A stretch of 64,000 nt of DNA, taken from positions 3,348,001 to 3,412,000 of the forward strand of contig OZ244254.1 of assembly GCA_965217205.1 (NCBI GenBank), read 5' to 3'. This DNA is from Maricaulis sp947259345. GTDB lineage: Bacteria > Pseudomonadota > Alphaproteobacteria > Caulobacterales > Maricaulaceae. Positions 8,963 to 17,923 of this stretch are shown in pieces (position 1 is the stretch's first letter; each line of letters opens with the position of its first letter). The notes below the pieces were generated by a model. That model searched no databases. It was not told the DNA's origin and saw nothing but the letters and a program-made list of their open reading frames with translations. A program made the translations under genes and the position numbers.

Positions 8963-9526
8963 TTATCCGGAGCGCGCTTCGGCCGCTGCCAGGTCATCGG
9001 CGGAATTGATATTGAAAAAAGCGCCCGGGTCGTCGAATTTGACGGTCCGGGCGTTGGCGTCCCGGGCCAACTGACCCAGGGCCAGGCCTTGCCCGGCCGG
9101 GTGGCGCGCGAGCTGCGCGACCAGTTCGTCCTGTGTCCAGGCCGAGAAGGCCGGCTGCAGCCGGCCGCCCGCGTGGGCGACGGCTGGCAGCGATCCCGCG
9201 CACAGACGCTCGACCAGATCCAGCGGCAGGAAGGGTGCGTCCACCGGGACCGCAATCACAATGCTCGCTGGGTGATCGGCGAGGTATTGCGCGGCGGCAA
9301 AAAGCCCGGCCGCAGGTCCGGCGGGACCGACGGGCCCATCGGTCAGAACCTTCATTTCGCTTCCATAGTCAGCGCGCCCTGAGATCAGGACCTGATCGAC
9401 CTGCGGTGTCAGACGTTCGGCGACGTGCTCGATCAGGTGACGCCCTTTCAGTTGGGCCAATGCCTTGTCAGCGCCGCCCATGCGTCGGGCCTGGCCGCCG
9501 GCGAGGATGAGTCCGAAGCGTGTCAT
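8963..9526 (-). CDS. mobA: Molybdenum cofactor guanylyltransferase MobA
   Basis: 187 residues with the nucleotidyltransferase signature LILAGGQARRMGGADKAL at the N-terminus and a PVDAPFLP segment near residue 95. MobA attaches GMP to molybdopterin to make the guanine dinucleotide cofactor needed by DMSO-reductase-family enzymes. It is the last gene of the formate dehydrogenase operon and overlaps fdhD by four bases, so the operon supplies its own bis-MGD maturation step. Length and motif agree with the family. Confidence 0.93.
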   Translation of the reverse strand: MTRFGLILAGGQARRMGGADKALAQLKGRHLIEHVAERLTPQVDQVLISGRADYGSEMKVLTDGPVGPAGPAAGLFAAAQYLADHPASIVIAVPVDAPFLPLDLVERLCAGSLPAVAHAGGRLQPAFSAWTQDELVAQLARHPAGQGLALGQLARDANARTVKFDDPGAFFNINSADDLAAAEARSG

Positions 9527-10338
9527 GTCACGCGCACGAAGCGCCCCTTGCTGCGGGCATAGAGCGTGATGCGCGCTTCCCGGGCCTTTCGGATCGCAAA
9601 GGCGGTGGGCGCGGACAGCGTCGCGATGGCCGGCAGTCCGGCGCGCGCGGCTTTCTCGACCAGCTCATAGGAGCAACGACTGGACATGACGACGAAGCCC
9701 TTCGAGGCGTCGCGTTCGTCACGGGCCAGGGCGCCGATCAGCTTGTCGAGGGCATTGTGCCGCCCGACATCTTCGCGGGAGGTCAGGAGTTTCCCGTCGG
9801 CATCCGCCCAGGCCGCGGCATGAACCGAGCGGGTTCGGGCATTGAGGGGCTGCCAGTCCGGCAGGGCGGCCATGGCGGTGGCGAGCGCGACCAGGCTGAT
9901 CTCGATCGCCCGGTCAGCGATGGGCGGCAACGGTGCTGTCAGACTTTCAGCGTTTTCCAGACCGCAGAGGCCGCATCCCGCCCGACCGGGCAAGTTGCGG
10001 CGGCGCTGGATGAGGTCGAAGCGCTCCAGTCGCTCCGCATTCAGCGTGATGTGCAGATCCGTCCCGCTCTCCTGACTGACGATCTCGATGGCCTCGATTT
10101 CGCCGGCGTTGTGGATAATGCCCTCGGCGAGCGAGAATCCGATCGCGAAATCGCCAAGATTATCGGGTGTTGCCAGCATGACGGCGTAGTTGCGCCGGTT
10201 ATACACGAGGGCCACAGGGACCTCTTCGGGCACGGCCCACGCGGCACCATCGGCCAGCACGATGTCTCTCGCCACGGCTGCGGCAACGCCCTGCTCTTTA
10301 ACGCAAGGTCGGTTACTCGGCCGGTTCGACACGATCAT
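9523..10338 (-). CDS. fdhD: Formate dehydrogenase sulfurtransferase FdhD
   Basis: FdhD passes sulfur from a cysteine desulfurase to the molybdenum cofactor of formate dehydrogenase. The VPEEVPVALVYN entry segment and the sulfur-relay motif GCGLCGLENAE are present. I chose the ATG at 10338, giving 271 residues, because it leaves the family-typical length before VPEEV. In-frame ATGs at 10377 and 10422 extend further into fdsA and are less likely. The gene overlaps the end of fdsA by 26 bases, so the pair is translationally coupled. Confidence 0.9.
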   Translation of the reverse strand: MIVSNRPSNRPCVKEQGVAAAVARDIVLADGAAWAVPEEVPVALVYNRRNYAVMLATPDNLGDFAIGFSLAEGIIHNAGEIEAIEIVSQESGTDLHITLNAERLERFDLIQRRRNLPGRAGCGLCGLENAESLTAPLPPIADRAIEISLVALATAMAALPDWQPLNARTRSVHAAAWADADGKLLTSREDVGRHNALDKLIGALARDERDASKGFVVMSSRCSYELVEKAARAGLPAIATLSAPTAFAIRKAREARITLYARSKGRFVRVT

Positions 10339-13168
10339 CTCGCTGGATCTGCCGGCTTGGTCCCGCTTGCTCGGCATGGGCTTCCTGCCAGGCGGAGCGA
10401 TGATTGGCCGGGCCCACCTCAACCGCTGTCACCTTGTATTCCGGGCAGCTGGTTGCCCAATCCGAATTCTCGGTCGTAATGACATTGGCGCCGGTCTCGG
10501 GATGGTGGAAGGTTGTATAGACCACACCCGGCGCCATGCGTTCGGAGAGGCGGGCCCGCACCGTGATCTCACCCTTGCGGGAGCGGACGGAGACCCATTG
10601 TCCGTCCTGGATGCCACGTGTTTCCGCGTCGCTGGGATGCAGCTCCAGCACATCCTCGTCATGCCAGCGCGAATTCTCGGTGCGCCGCGATTGGGCGCCG
10701 ACATTGTACTGGCTGAGGATGCGGCCCGTGGTCAGGATGAGCGGGAATTTGCGATTGGTGCGCTCGGTCGTCGGCACGAACTCGGTGACCACGAAATTGC
10801 CTTTGCCGCGCACGAAACCGTCGACATGCATGATGGGCGTGCCCTGCGGCGCTTGTTCATTGCACGGCCATTGTACGCTGCCCTCCTGGTCGAGGCGCGC
10901 ATGGGTCACCCCCGCGAATGTCGGCGTGAGGGCCGCGATCTCATCCATGATCTCCGAGCTCGAGGTGAAAGGCTTCACCGAATAGCCCATCGCCTCTGTC
11001 AGTGCCTGCGTGGCCGCCCACTCATCCATACCTGTCTTGTTGCGGATCGCCGGGCGGACCCGGTTGATGCGACGCTCGGCATTGATGAAGCAGCCATCTT
11101 TCTCGAGGAAGGAGGTGCCGGGCAGGAAGACATGGGCGAAGCGCGCGGTCTCATTCAGGAAGAGGTCCTGGACAATGAGAATGTCGAGCGCCTTAAGCGC
11201 CGCTTCGACATGCTGGGTATTGGGATCGGACTGGGCGATATCCTCGCCCTGGACGTAGAGTCCGCGGAAATTTCCGGCACAGGCCTCGTCGAACATGTTG
11301 GGAATGCGCAGGCCCGGCACGGCGTCCTGCTTGTGTTCCCAGGCCGCTTCGAACATGGCGCGGGTGCCGTCATCGCTGACATGGCGATAGCCGGGGAATT
11401 CATGCGGGAATGAGCCCATATCGCAGGAGCCCTGGACATTGTTTTGCCCGCGCAGCGGGTTCACGCCAACGCCGCGACGGCCGATATTGCCGGTTGCCAT
11501 GGCGAGATTGGCCATGCCCATGACCATGGTCGAACCCTGGCTGTGTTCAGTAACGCCCAACCCGTAATAGATCGCCGCGTTGCCGCCGCTGGCATAGAGG
11601 CGCGCCGCCGCCCGGATGTCCTCCGCCGGTACACCTGTGATCGCCGCGGCACTTTCTGGAGAGTTGGCTTCATCCTTGATGAAGGCGAGCCAGTCGTCGA
11701 AGGAATCCGTCTCACAGCGTTCGGCAATAAAGCGCCCATCCAGCAGGTCTTCGACGGCCGCGACATGCGCGAACGCGTTGACCAGCGCGACATTGGTGCC
11801 CGGCTGCAGGGCCAGGTGATGGGCCGCTTCGACATGCGGGGTGCGCACCAGATCGATGGCACGCGGATCGGCCACGATCAACTTGGCGCCAGCGCGCAGG
11901 CGCCGCTTCATTTGCGAGGCGAATACCGGATGCGCATCGGTCGGATTGGCGCCGATGAGCAGGATCACATCCGCCTCTTCGACGCTGTCGAAATCCTGGG
12001 TGCCGGCGGAGGTGCCATAGGTCTGTTTCAGGCCATAGCCGGTGGGCGAATGGCAGACCCGGGCACAGGTGTCGATATTATTGTTGGAGAAGGCGGTGCG
12101 GACCATTTTCTGGACCAGCCAGACCTCCTCGATCGTGCAGCGCGAGGACGAGATGGCTCCGATTGATTTGCGACCATGTTCGGCCTGGGTTGCTTTGAGC
12201 CGGTCTGCCGCGAAGCCGATCGCCTCATCCCAGCTGACCTCGCGCCAGGGCTGATCGATTGTGTCGCGGATCATGGGCGTTGTGATGCGGTCTGCGTGGG
12301 AGGCATAGCCCCAGGCAAAGCGGCCTTTCACGCAGGAATGGCCGTGATTGGCCTTGCCATCCTTGTCCGGCACCATGCGGATGACCTGGTCGCCCTTTAG
12401 CTCGGCCTTGAAGGAACAGCCGACACCGCAATAGGCGCAAGTCGTCCTCACCGACCGGTCGGGCACGCCGTGCTCGACGACCGCCTTCTCCTGGAGTGTT
12501 GCAGTGGGACACGCCTGGACGCAGGCCCCGCAGGAGACGCATTCGGAATTGAAGAAGTCCGGCCCGCCGACCGAGATATGGGAGTCAAAGCCGCGGCCTT
12601 CGACGGTCAGGGCCAGTGTGCCCTGGACCTCGTCACAGGCGCGCACGCAGCGTGAACAGACAATGCATTTGGAGGGTTCGAAGTCGAAATAGGGGTTGGA
12701 AACATCCTTCGCCTGACCGCCGTGATTTTCGCCAGCGAAACCGTAGCGGACATCGCGCAGGCCGACGGCGCCAGCCATGTCCTGAAGCTCGCAATCGCCA
12801 TTATCCGAACAGGTCAGGCAGTCGAGCGGGTGGTCGGAAATATAGAGTTCCATCACGCCGCGACGCAGGCGTGCCAGACGGTCGGATTGGGTTGTGACCT
12901 TCATCCCGGGCTCGACCGGCGTGGTGCAGGAGGCCGGCGTGCCACGCTTGCCGTCGATCTCGACCAGGCAGAGGCGGCAGGACCCATAGGCTTTCAGATT
13001 GTCAGTCGCGCAGAGTTTGGGGATTTGCGTGCCCAGCGACATAGCCGCGCGCATGATGCTGGTGCCCTCGGGGACCGTGACCTGGAAGCCGTCGATCTCG
13101 AGCGTCGCGGTTCTCTCGCTCGCAGCCGGCGCCGGGGTTCCGAAATCGATCTCCTTGACCAGGGGCAT
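10313..13168 (-). CDS. fdsA: NAD-dependent formate dehydrogenase, molybdenum catalytic subunit FdsA
   Basis: 951 residues. The N-terminus carries a plant-type 2Fe-2S domain (Cys 53, 64, 67, 81) and a NuoG-like His/Cys cluster (His113, Cys117, 120, 126). Two 4Fe-4S ferredoxin clusters follow (Cys 168/171/174/178 and 210/213/216/220), then the 4Fe-4S site of the catalytic domain (Cys 244/247/251/279). RVCHSPTGYGL supplies the molybdenum-ligating Cys at about residue 372, so this is the cysteine, not selenocysteine, form. The enzyme oxidises formate to CO2 and passes electrons to FdsB/FdsG and NAD in the cytoplasm. It lies nine bases after fdsB. Confidence 0.95.
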   Translation of the reverse strand: MPLVKEIDFGTPAPAASERTATLEIDGFQVTVPEGTSIMRAAMSLGTQIPKLCATDNLKAYGSCRLCLVEIDGKRGTPASCTTPVEPGMKVTTQSDRLARLRRGVMELYISDHPLDCLTCSDNGDCELQDMAGAVGLRDVRYGFAGENHGGQAKDVSNPYFDFEPSKCIVCSRCVRACDEVQGTLALTVEGRGFDSHISVGGPDFFNSECVSCGACVQACPTATLQEKAVVEHGVPDRSVRTTCAYCGVGCSFKAELKGDQVIRMVPDKDGKANHGHSCVKGRFAWGYASHADRITTPMIRDTIDQPWREVSWDEAIGFAADRLKATQAEHGRKSIGAISSSRCTIEEVWLVQKMVRTAFSNNNIDTCARVCHSPTGYGLKQTYGTSAGTQDFDSVEEADVILLIGANPTDAHPVFASQMKRRLRAGAKLIVADPRAIDLVRTPHVEAAHHLALQPGTNVALVNAFAHVAAVEDLLDGRFIAERCETDSFDDWLAFIKDEANSPESAAAITGVPAEDIRAAARLYASGGNAAIYYGLGVTEHSQGSTMVMGMANLAMATGNIGRRGVGVNPLRGQNNVQGSCDMGSFPHEFPGYRHVSDDGTRAMFEAAWEHKQDAVPGLRIPNMFDEACAGNFRGLYVQGEDIAQSDPNTQHVEAALKALDILIVQDLFLNETARFAHVFLPGTSFLEKDGCFINAERRINRVRPAIRNKTGMDEWAATQALTEAMGYSVKPFTSSSEIMDEIAALTPTFAGVTHARLDQEGSVQWPCNEQAPQGTPIMHVDGFVRGKGNFVVTEFVPTTERTNRKFPLILTTGRILSQYNVGAQSRRTENSRWHDEDVLELHPSDAETRGIQDGQWVSVRSRKGEITVRARLSERMAPGVVYTTFHHPETGANVITTENSDWATSCPEYKVTAVEVGPANHRSAWQEAHAEQAGPSRQIQRDDRVEPAE

Positions 13169-13177
13169 GGCGGGGTC

Positions 13178-14713
13178 CTACTCGGCAGCCAGACGGGTGA
13201 AGTCTTCGGGAAAACGCTCAATCGCACTGCGCACCGGCATGGGCGTCAGGCCTCCCATCGCGCACAGCGAGCCATCAGTCATCAGCTCACATAAATCCTG
13301 AAGGAGATCGAGATTGGCCTCGATTTCGTCGCCGGCGATGATTTTGTCCAGCGTCTCCCGGCCGCGTGTCGCTCCGACGCGGCAGGGGGTGCATTTGCCG
13401 CAGGATTCGATGGCACAAAACTCCATTGCAAAGCGAGCCTGGCGCGCCATGTCGACGCTGTCATTGAACACAACGATGCCGCCATGCCCCAGCATGCCGC
13501 CGATCTCTGCCAGCGCTTCGTAATCCATGGCCACATCTAGGTCGGATTCTCCCAGATAGGCACCGAGCGGGCCGCCCACCTGGACGGCACGGAGCGGACG
13601 ACCCGACCGTGTGCCGCCACCAAAATCCTCAATCAGGCTCCGTAGCGAGACGCCAAAAGCGAGCTCGACCAGGGCGCCTTGTGCGACATCGCCAGCCAGC
13701 TGGAAGGCCTGGGTGCCGCGCGACCGGCCGGTGCCGAAGTCGCGATAGGCCTCGCCGCCATGTTCGAGAATCCAGGGCACACTGCCCAAGGTCAGCACAT
13801 TATTGACGATCGTCGGTTGGCCGAACAGGCCGGATATCGCCGGTATGGGCGGTTTGGCCCGGACCTCGCCCCGCTTGCCTTCCAGGCTGTTGAGCATCGA
13901 GGATTCTTCGCCGCAAATATAGGCGCCGGCCCCCGTGCGGACTTCGATATCGAAATCGGCGCCGTCGATCAGCTCGCGGAAATGCCCGGCCTCACGCCAG
14001 AGTGTGATCGCCTGTTTGAGTATGCGGATGGCGTCGGGATATTCCGAGCGCAGATAGACCAAGCCATGCCGCGCACCAATGGCGCGCGCAGCAATGCTCA
14101 TGCCTTCGATCAGCGTGAAAGGGTCACCCTCCATCAGCAGGCGGTCGGCATAGGTCCCGCTATCGCCCTCATCGGCGTTGCAGCACAGATATTTGCGCTC
14201 GCCCTGGGCCTTGCGGGCTGTCTCCCATTTGATCCCGGCGGGGAAGCCGGCGCCGCCGCGCCCACGCAGGCCGGATGTCTTGACCTGCTCAATGATCGCA
14301 CCGGGTGTGAGTGCGCGGGCCGCCTGAAGACCTTTCAGCCCGTCATTGTCTGCGTAGGCATCGAGGTCCAGCGGACCTGCCAGCCCGCAACGTGCGAAGA
14401 TCAAACGTTGCTGACGGGCGAGTTGCGGAATTTCCTCTACCGGCCCAAGGGCGAGCCTGTGGCCGCTGGCTGGAAAACCAGCGCCTACCAACCCGGCGAC
14501 ATCCTCCGGTGTGACCGGCCCGAAGCCCAGCCGCCTGCCATCGCGCTCGACTTCGACCAACGGCTCAAGCCAGAACAGGCCGCGTGAGCCATTGCGTACG
14601 ATCTCGCGGGTTCCCGGCAGGGCCTCAGAGAGCCTTTCGGCGACCTGGTCGGCGCCGACCGAGCGCGCAGCCGAGTCGCCGGGAACAAAGACGCGATCGG
14701 CAGGTTTGCTCAT
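13178..14713 (-). CDS. fdsB: NAD-dependent formate dehydrogenase, FMN/NAD-binding subunit FdsB
   Basis: 511 residues homologous to NuoF. GLRGRGGAGFPAG is the NAD/FMN-binding glycine loop, ICGEESSMLNSLEG follows, and ESCGKCTPCRVGATRG supplies the 4Fe-4S cysteines. The subunit takes electrons from FdsA and reduces NAD. Its start overlaps the fdsG stop by four bases and fdsA follows nine bases later, so all three subunits are co-translated. A complex I subunit is excluded by the adjacent molybdenum subunit and absence of other nuo genes. Confidence 0.94.
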   Translation of the reverse strand: MSKPADRVFVPGDSAARSVGADQVAERLSEALPGTREIVRNGSRGLFWLEPLVEVERDGRRLGFGPVTPEDVAGLVGAGFPASGHRLALGPVEEIPQLARQQRLIFARCGLAGPLDLDAYADNDGLKGLQAARALTPGAIIEQVKTSGLRGRGGAGFPAGIKWETARKAQGERKYLCCNADEGDSGTYADRLLMEGDPFTLIEGMSIAARAIGARHGLVYLRSEYPDAIRILKQAITLWREAGHFRELIDGADFDIEVRTGAGAYICGEESSMLNSLEGKRGEVRAKPPIPAISGLFGQPTIVNNVLTLGSVPWILEHGGEAYRDFGTGRSRGTQAFQLAGDVAQGALVELAFGVSLRSLIEDFGGGTRSGRPLRAVQVGGPLGAYLGESDLDVAMDYEALAEIGGMLGHGGIVVFNDSVDMARQARFAMEFCAIESCGKCTPCRVGATRGRETLDKIIAGDEIEANLDLLQDLCELMTDGSLCAMGGLTPMPVRSAIERFPEDFTRLAAE

Positions 14714-15231
14714 TCTGCGGTTCCTGACAGGGCGCCGCTGGCGGTCAATTCCGCGATCAATGCGTCCGGATCAAGCCGGCCGATCGGGCGCTCGTCCAGA
14801 AGTGCGGCGGGGCCGAGCGCGCAATTGCCGAGGCAATAGACAGAGCGGATTGCAATGGCATTGTTCGTGCCGCCGAGAGCGGCCTCGAGTCGGCGGGCCA
14901 CCGCTTCACCGCCGGCCGCCTGACAGGCCTCGGCGCGGCAGAGTTTGAGCGTGTGGCGAGCGCCGGGCTGACGGTCAAAATCATGGTAGAAGCTGACCAC
15001 CCCCAGAACTTCCGCGCGACTCAGATTGAGTGCGTCAGCGATTGTGGCAATGGCGGCGTCAGAGACGAAGCCGGTGGTGCGTTGAATGTCGTGCAGAACT
15101 TCGATCAGCGCGTCAGGCCGGTGCGCCTGGCGTGCGCATGCGGCACGGGCGGTCGCGTCATCGATCGTATCGATCAATATGGGCATGGTCTGACGCCAGT
15201 CTCCCCGAAATCGGTTTTTGTTGTCGGGCAT
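14710..15231 (-). CDS. fdsG: NAD-dependent formate dehydrogenase, 2Fe-2S subunit FdsG
   Basis: 173 residues homologous to NuoE. The thioredoxin-like 2Fe-2S domain has LCRAEACQAAG and VYCLGNCALGP, giving the four ligand cysteines. It forms the diaphorase part of the enzyme with FdsB. It is the first gene of the operon. An internal ATG at 15186 (MPILIDTID) is an alternative start; neither has a strong ribosome site. Confidence 0.92.
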   Translation of the reverse strand: MPDNKNRFRGDWRQTMPILIDTIDDATARAACARQAHRPDALIEVLHDIQRTTGFVSDAAIATIADALNLSRAEVLGVVSFYHDFDRQPGARHTLKLCRAEACQAAGGEAVARRLEAALGGTNNAIAIRSVYCLGNCALGPAALLDERPIGRLDPDALIAELTASGALSGTAE

Positions 15232-15294
15232 TATGACGCGTCACGCCTGACTTCCCAAATCGTGGCGACAGAGGCATCGCCCGCAACAAGCGCT

Positions 15295-15314
15295 TGAGCC
15301 GATGCGTCGGCTCA
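15295..15314. promoter_or_regulatory. Perfect 8-bp inverted repeat in the fdsG / response regulator divergent region
   Basis: TGAGCCGA and TCGGCTCA flank a 4-base spacer. It lies 64 bases upstream of fdsG and 73 upstream of the response regulator gene. An operator for either gene, or a stable RNA hairpin, are both possible. Confidence 0.4.
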
Positions 15315-15387
15315 CCTAGCTTGCGGCCATGGGGAAGACAGTTTCAAAAATCGGTCTGTATCGGGCCTGGCGCTGCGGAATGACAGC

Positions 15388-16044
15388 ATGGTAGCGCGCG
15401 TTTGCCGGATTGCCCTGGTTGATGACCATCGCATGTTTGTCGATGGTTTTGCTGTTCTGCTCGGGTCCTTGCGACCGGACTACGAGGTGTGCACCTATGA
15501 CGCCCCGGTCGCCTTCCTTGAAGACCTGGAGGCGGGGCATACCTTCGACTTGGTCATTCTTGACCTGGTGATGCGCAGCATGAATGGCCTGGCGGTCCTG
15601 GCCGCGATGCGTGATCGCCGGTCGCGCGCGCCGGTTCTCGTCCTGTCGGGTATCGGATCAGAGCCGCCGGTTGCCGAAATGCGTTCGCTCGGCGCACGCG
15701 GATTTGTGCACAAGTCCGCCGATACGGCCGTTCTCGTCGAAGCGACCGACACCATTCTCTCTGGAAGAACATTCTTTTTCGAGCAGGATGGACGCGAAAC
15801 AGGGGCACGGGATGCGTTGGCCCCGGACACGGCGGCCCTGGTTGGTGGCGTTCCGGCATTGGCGCCAAGGCAGGCGGAAATCCTCCATCTGATCGGCAAG
15901 GGCGAAACCAACAAGGCAATCGCGGCGTCCCTTGATATCAGCGAAAATACAGTGAAGTCGCACCTGAGGGCGATATTCGAGGCGCTGGGAGCACACACGC
16001 GTACGGCCTGCGTCCGCAAGGCCCAGGCCCTCGGCCTGATCTGA
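15388..16044 (+). CDS. LuxR/NarL-type response regulator
   Basis: 218 residues. The receiver domain has acidic residues at 12-13 (VDDH), the phospho-acceptor Asp at 59 (VILDLVM) and the conserved Lys near 109. A LuxR-type helix-turn-helix fills about residues 155-215 (LAPRQAEILHLIGKGETNKAIA, then ISENTVKSHLRAIFEALG). It binds DNA when phosphorylated. The hybrid kinase gene ends eight bases after this one on the other strand, so the two are likely partners. Target genes are unknown. Confidence 0.9.
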   Translation: MVARVCRIALVDDHRMFVDGFAVLLGSLRPDYEVCTYDAPVAFLEDLEAGHTFDLVILDLVMRSMNGLAVLAAMRDRRSRAPVLVLSGIGSEPPVAEMRSLGARGFVHKSADTAVLVEATDTILSGRTFFFEQDGRETGARDALAPDTAALVGGVPALAPRQAEILHLIGKGETNKAIAASLDISENTVKSHLRAIFEALGAHTRTACVRKAQALGLI

Positions 16045-16051
16045 TTGTCGC

Positions 16052-17845
16052 TTATTCGGGCGATGGCGCCCGAGCCAGGATTTCGAGAAGTACACTTTGC
16101 AAACGGGCGGGGTCCGCTGGCTTGGTGATGACGGTTACATCCGGGAGCCCGGCCAGCTTCTCGAACTGGTAGATATCCCCGGTCAGCAGGATTGCCGGTG
16201 TGTCGGCCGCCAATTCGCTGCGAAGCGCGGCAATGGTTTCCAATCCATCCTCGCCATCGGCCAGGCGCTTGTCGACAATCAGCAGGGCCGGCTCCGACGT
16301 CGCCCAGGACAGAAGATCTATTGCTTCGTCACCGGACTTGGCCGCGACAACCCGGCAACTCCAATCGGTCAACACGATGGCGAGCGAATCCCGGATCGCC
16401 GCATCGTCTTCAACGAGGACAACGAGCGGTGTGCCGGTGACTCGTTCCAGCCTTGCAGGGTCGTCAGGCAAGGGCTGGTCCGGGGACGCACTGGCAATGC
16501 GGAGCTGGGCGCGTGTGCCTTCGCCGGTCGCGGAGTGGAACTCCAGTTCGGCGCCCAGCTTGCGGGCGAGCTGGCGAACAATCGGCAAGCCGAGTCCGAG
16601 TCCGCTTTCGCCCCCATCCACCGGCGCAGCCAGCTGGACATACTCGTCGAAGACCCGGTCCAGTTCACCGGATGGAATACCGGGCCCATTATCGCTGACT
16701 TCAATCAGAATGTTTTCACCATCACGGCGGGAGATCAGCCGGATGCGGCCACCGGCCGGCGTGAATTTCACCGCGTTGGAAAGAAGGTTGCGCAGTATGC
16801 GCGCCAGGAGAAGCGGGTCGGTGTCGAGGACAGCGGTCTCGATACTGGTTTCCAGGGTCAGGCTGTGCTCGCGAGCCGGATCCAGGAATTCCTGTTCAAG
16901 GCCTTGCAGCACTGTCTCGAGCGCGAAGGGGCGGGGCTTGGCGATGATCGCGCCACTGTCGAGGCGCGCGGTTTCAACCAGAGCCTGGAGCAATTGCTGC
17001 TGGCTGCTCCAGCACGCCTCGATCTTGTCGAGGAGCTCCAGGTGCTCGGCCTGTTGAAGCGTCCGCCGCATGGCTCCGATGAAGAAGCCCTGCGCTTGCA
17101 GAGGCTGGGACAGGTCGTGACTGGTGGCGGCGAGGAAGCGGGACTTTTCCGCGCTCACCTTCTCCACGAGGGCATTCTTCTCTTGCAACCGGCGCGTCAG
17201 TTCCTGATTTCGTTCGGCCGCCAGCAGGGCGCGTGTCTGAATCTCGGCGCGCGCACTTACCAGGAGTCCGAAGCCGTAATAGATCAACAGGCCGACACCG
17301 ATCAGGCGCAGGGGACCTTCCACTGCTACCAGCCAGTAGCTGGCGAAGGGTAGCAGTGTCGCGCTGGCAAGCGCGATGAATGTTGGTCGGTACTCTGCGC
17401 TCGGCATCATGCCGCCAACGGTGATCGAGAACACCATGTTGATGGCGATGAACAAATTGAGCAGGGAGGTGTCATCAAGGAAGTTGATGGCGAGGGTGGC
17501 CCAGATCAGGCCCGTCACCCCGGAGATGAAAACATGGCCGATCAGGTAGCGTCGGTAATTGGTCAGGTTGACGCCGTTGGAGACGACCAGGCGCGGATAG
17601 ACAAACACCACGCCGACCATACCGCCAGCCGCCGCAACCCAAATCGCTGCGAAGCGGAAATTGCCGCTCAACATGATCAGGACGGCCAGATACAAAATAA
17701 CGCCGCCAATGATCAGGCATGACATGCGGGTTCGTGCCAGAAGAAGTCGCGCCTGATCGAGCCGCACCTGTTCGAGGTCAGCACTCAGCACCAAGGCCTC
17801 GGGGGCCGCATCTCCGTCCGACGTCGGTGTGGCAGCGTCGGTCAT
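16052..17845 (-). CDS. Membrane-bound hybrid sensor histidine kinase with C-terminal receiver
   Basis: 597 residues from ATG 17845 (an upstream in-frame start at 17908 is less likely). The N-terminal third contains about six hydrophobic segments with very short loops and no large extracytoplasmic domain. Then come the H-box SHDLSQPLQ, N-box LLSNAVKFTP, G-boxes SDNGPGIP and GLGLGLPIV, and a receiver with the phospho-acceptor Asp in LLIVDKRLADG. The DLSQPLQ variant is common in kinases paired with LuxR-type regulators. It probably senses a membrane or redox state and signals to the convergent response regulator; the signal is unknown. Confidence 0.88.
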   Translation of the reverse strand: MTDAATPTSDGDAAPEALVLSADLEQVRLDQARLLLARTRMSCLIIGGVILYLAVLIMLSGNFRFAAIWVAAAGGMVGVVFVYPRLVVSNGVNLTNYRRYLIGHVFISGVTGLIWATLAINFLDDTSLLNLFIAINMVFSITVGGMMPSAEYRPTFIALASATLLPFASYWLVAVEGPLRLIGVGLLIYYGFGLLVSARAEIQTRALLAAERNQELTRRLQEKNALVEKVSAEKSRFLAATSHDLSQPLQAQGFFIGAMRRTLQQAEHLELLDKIEACWSSQQQLLQALVETARLDSGAIIAKPRPFALETVLQGLEQEFLDPAREHSLTLETSIETAVLDTDPLLLARILRNLLSNAVKFTPAGGRIRLISRRDGENILIEVSDNGPGIPSGELDRVFDEYVQLAAPVDGGESGLGLGLPIVRQLARKLGAELEFHSATGEGTRAQLRIASASPDQPLPDDPARLERVTGTPLVVLVEDDAAIRDSLAIVLTDWSCRVVAAKSGDEAIDLLSWATSEPALLIVDKRLADGEDGLETIAALRSELAADTPAILLTGDIYQFEKLAGLPDVTVITKPADPARLQSVLLEILARAPSPE

Positions 17846-17923
17846 TCGGGCGCTAACTCCAGGCACGGCAGGGAACTCTGGACGGCTCCCGATCCTGCAA
17901 TCTGCCACTGTGCCAGCAACCGC

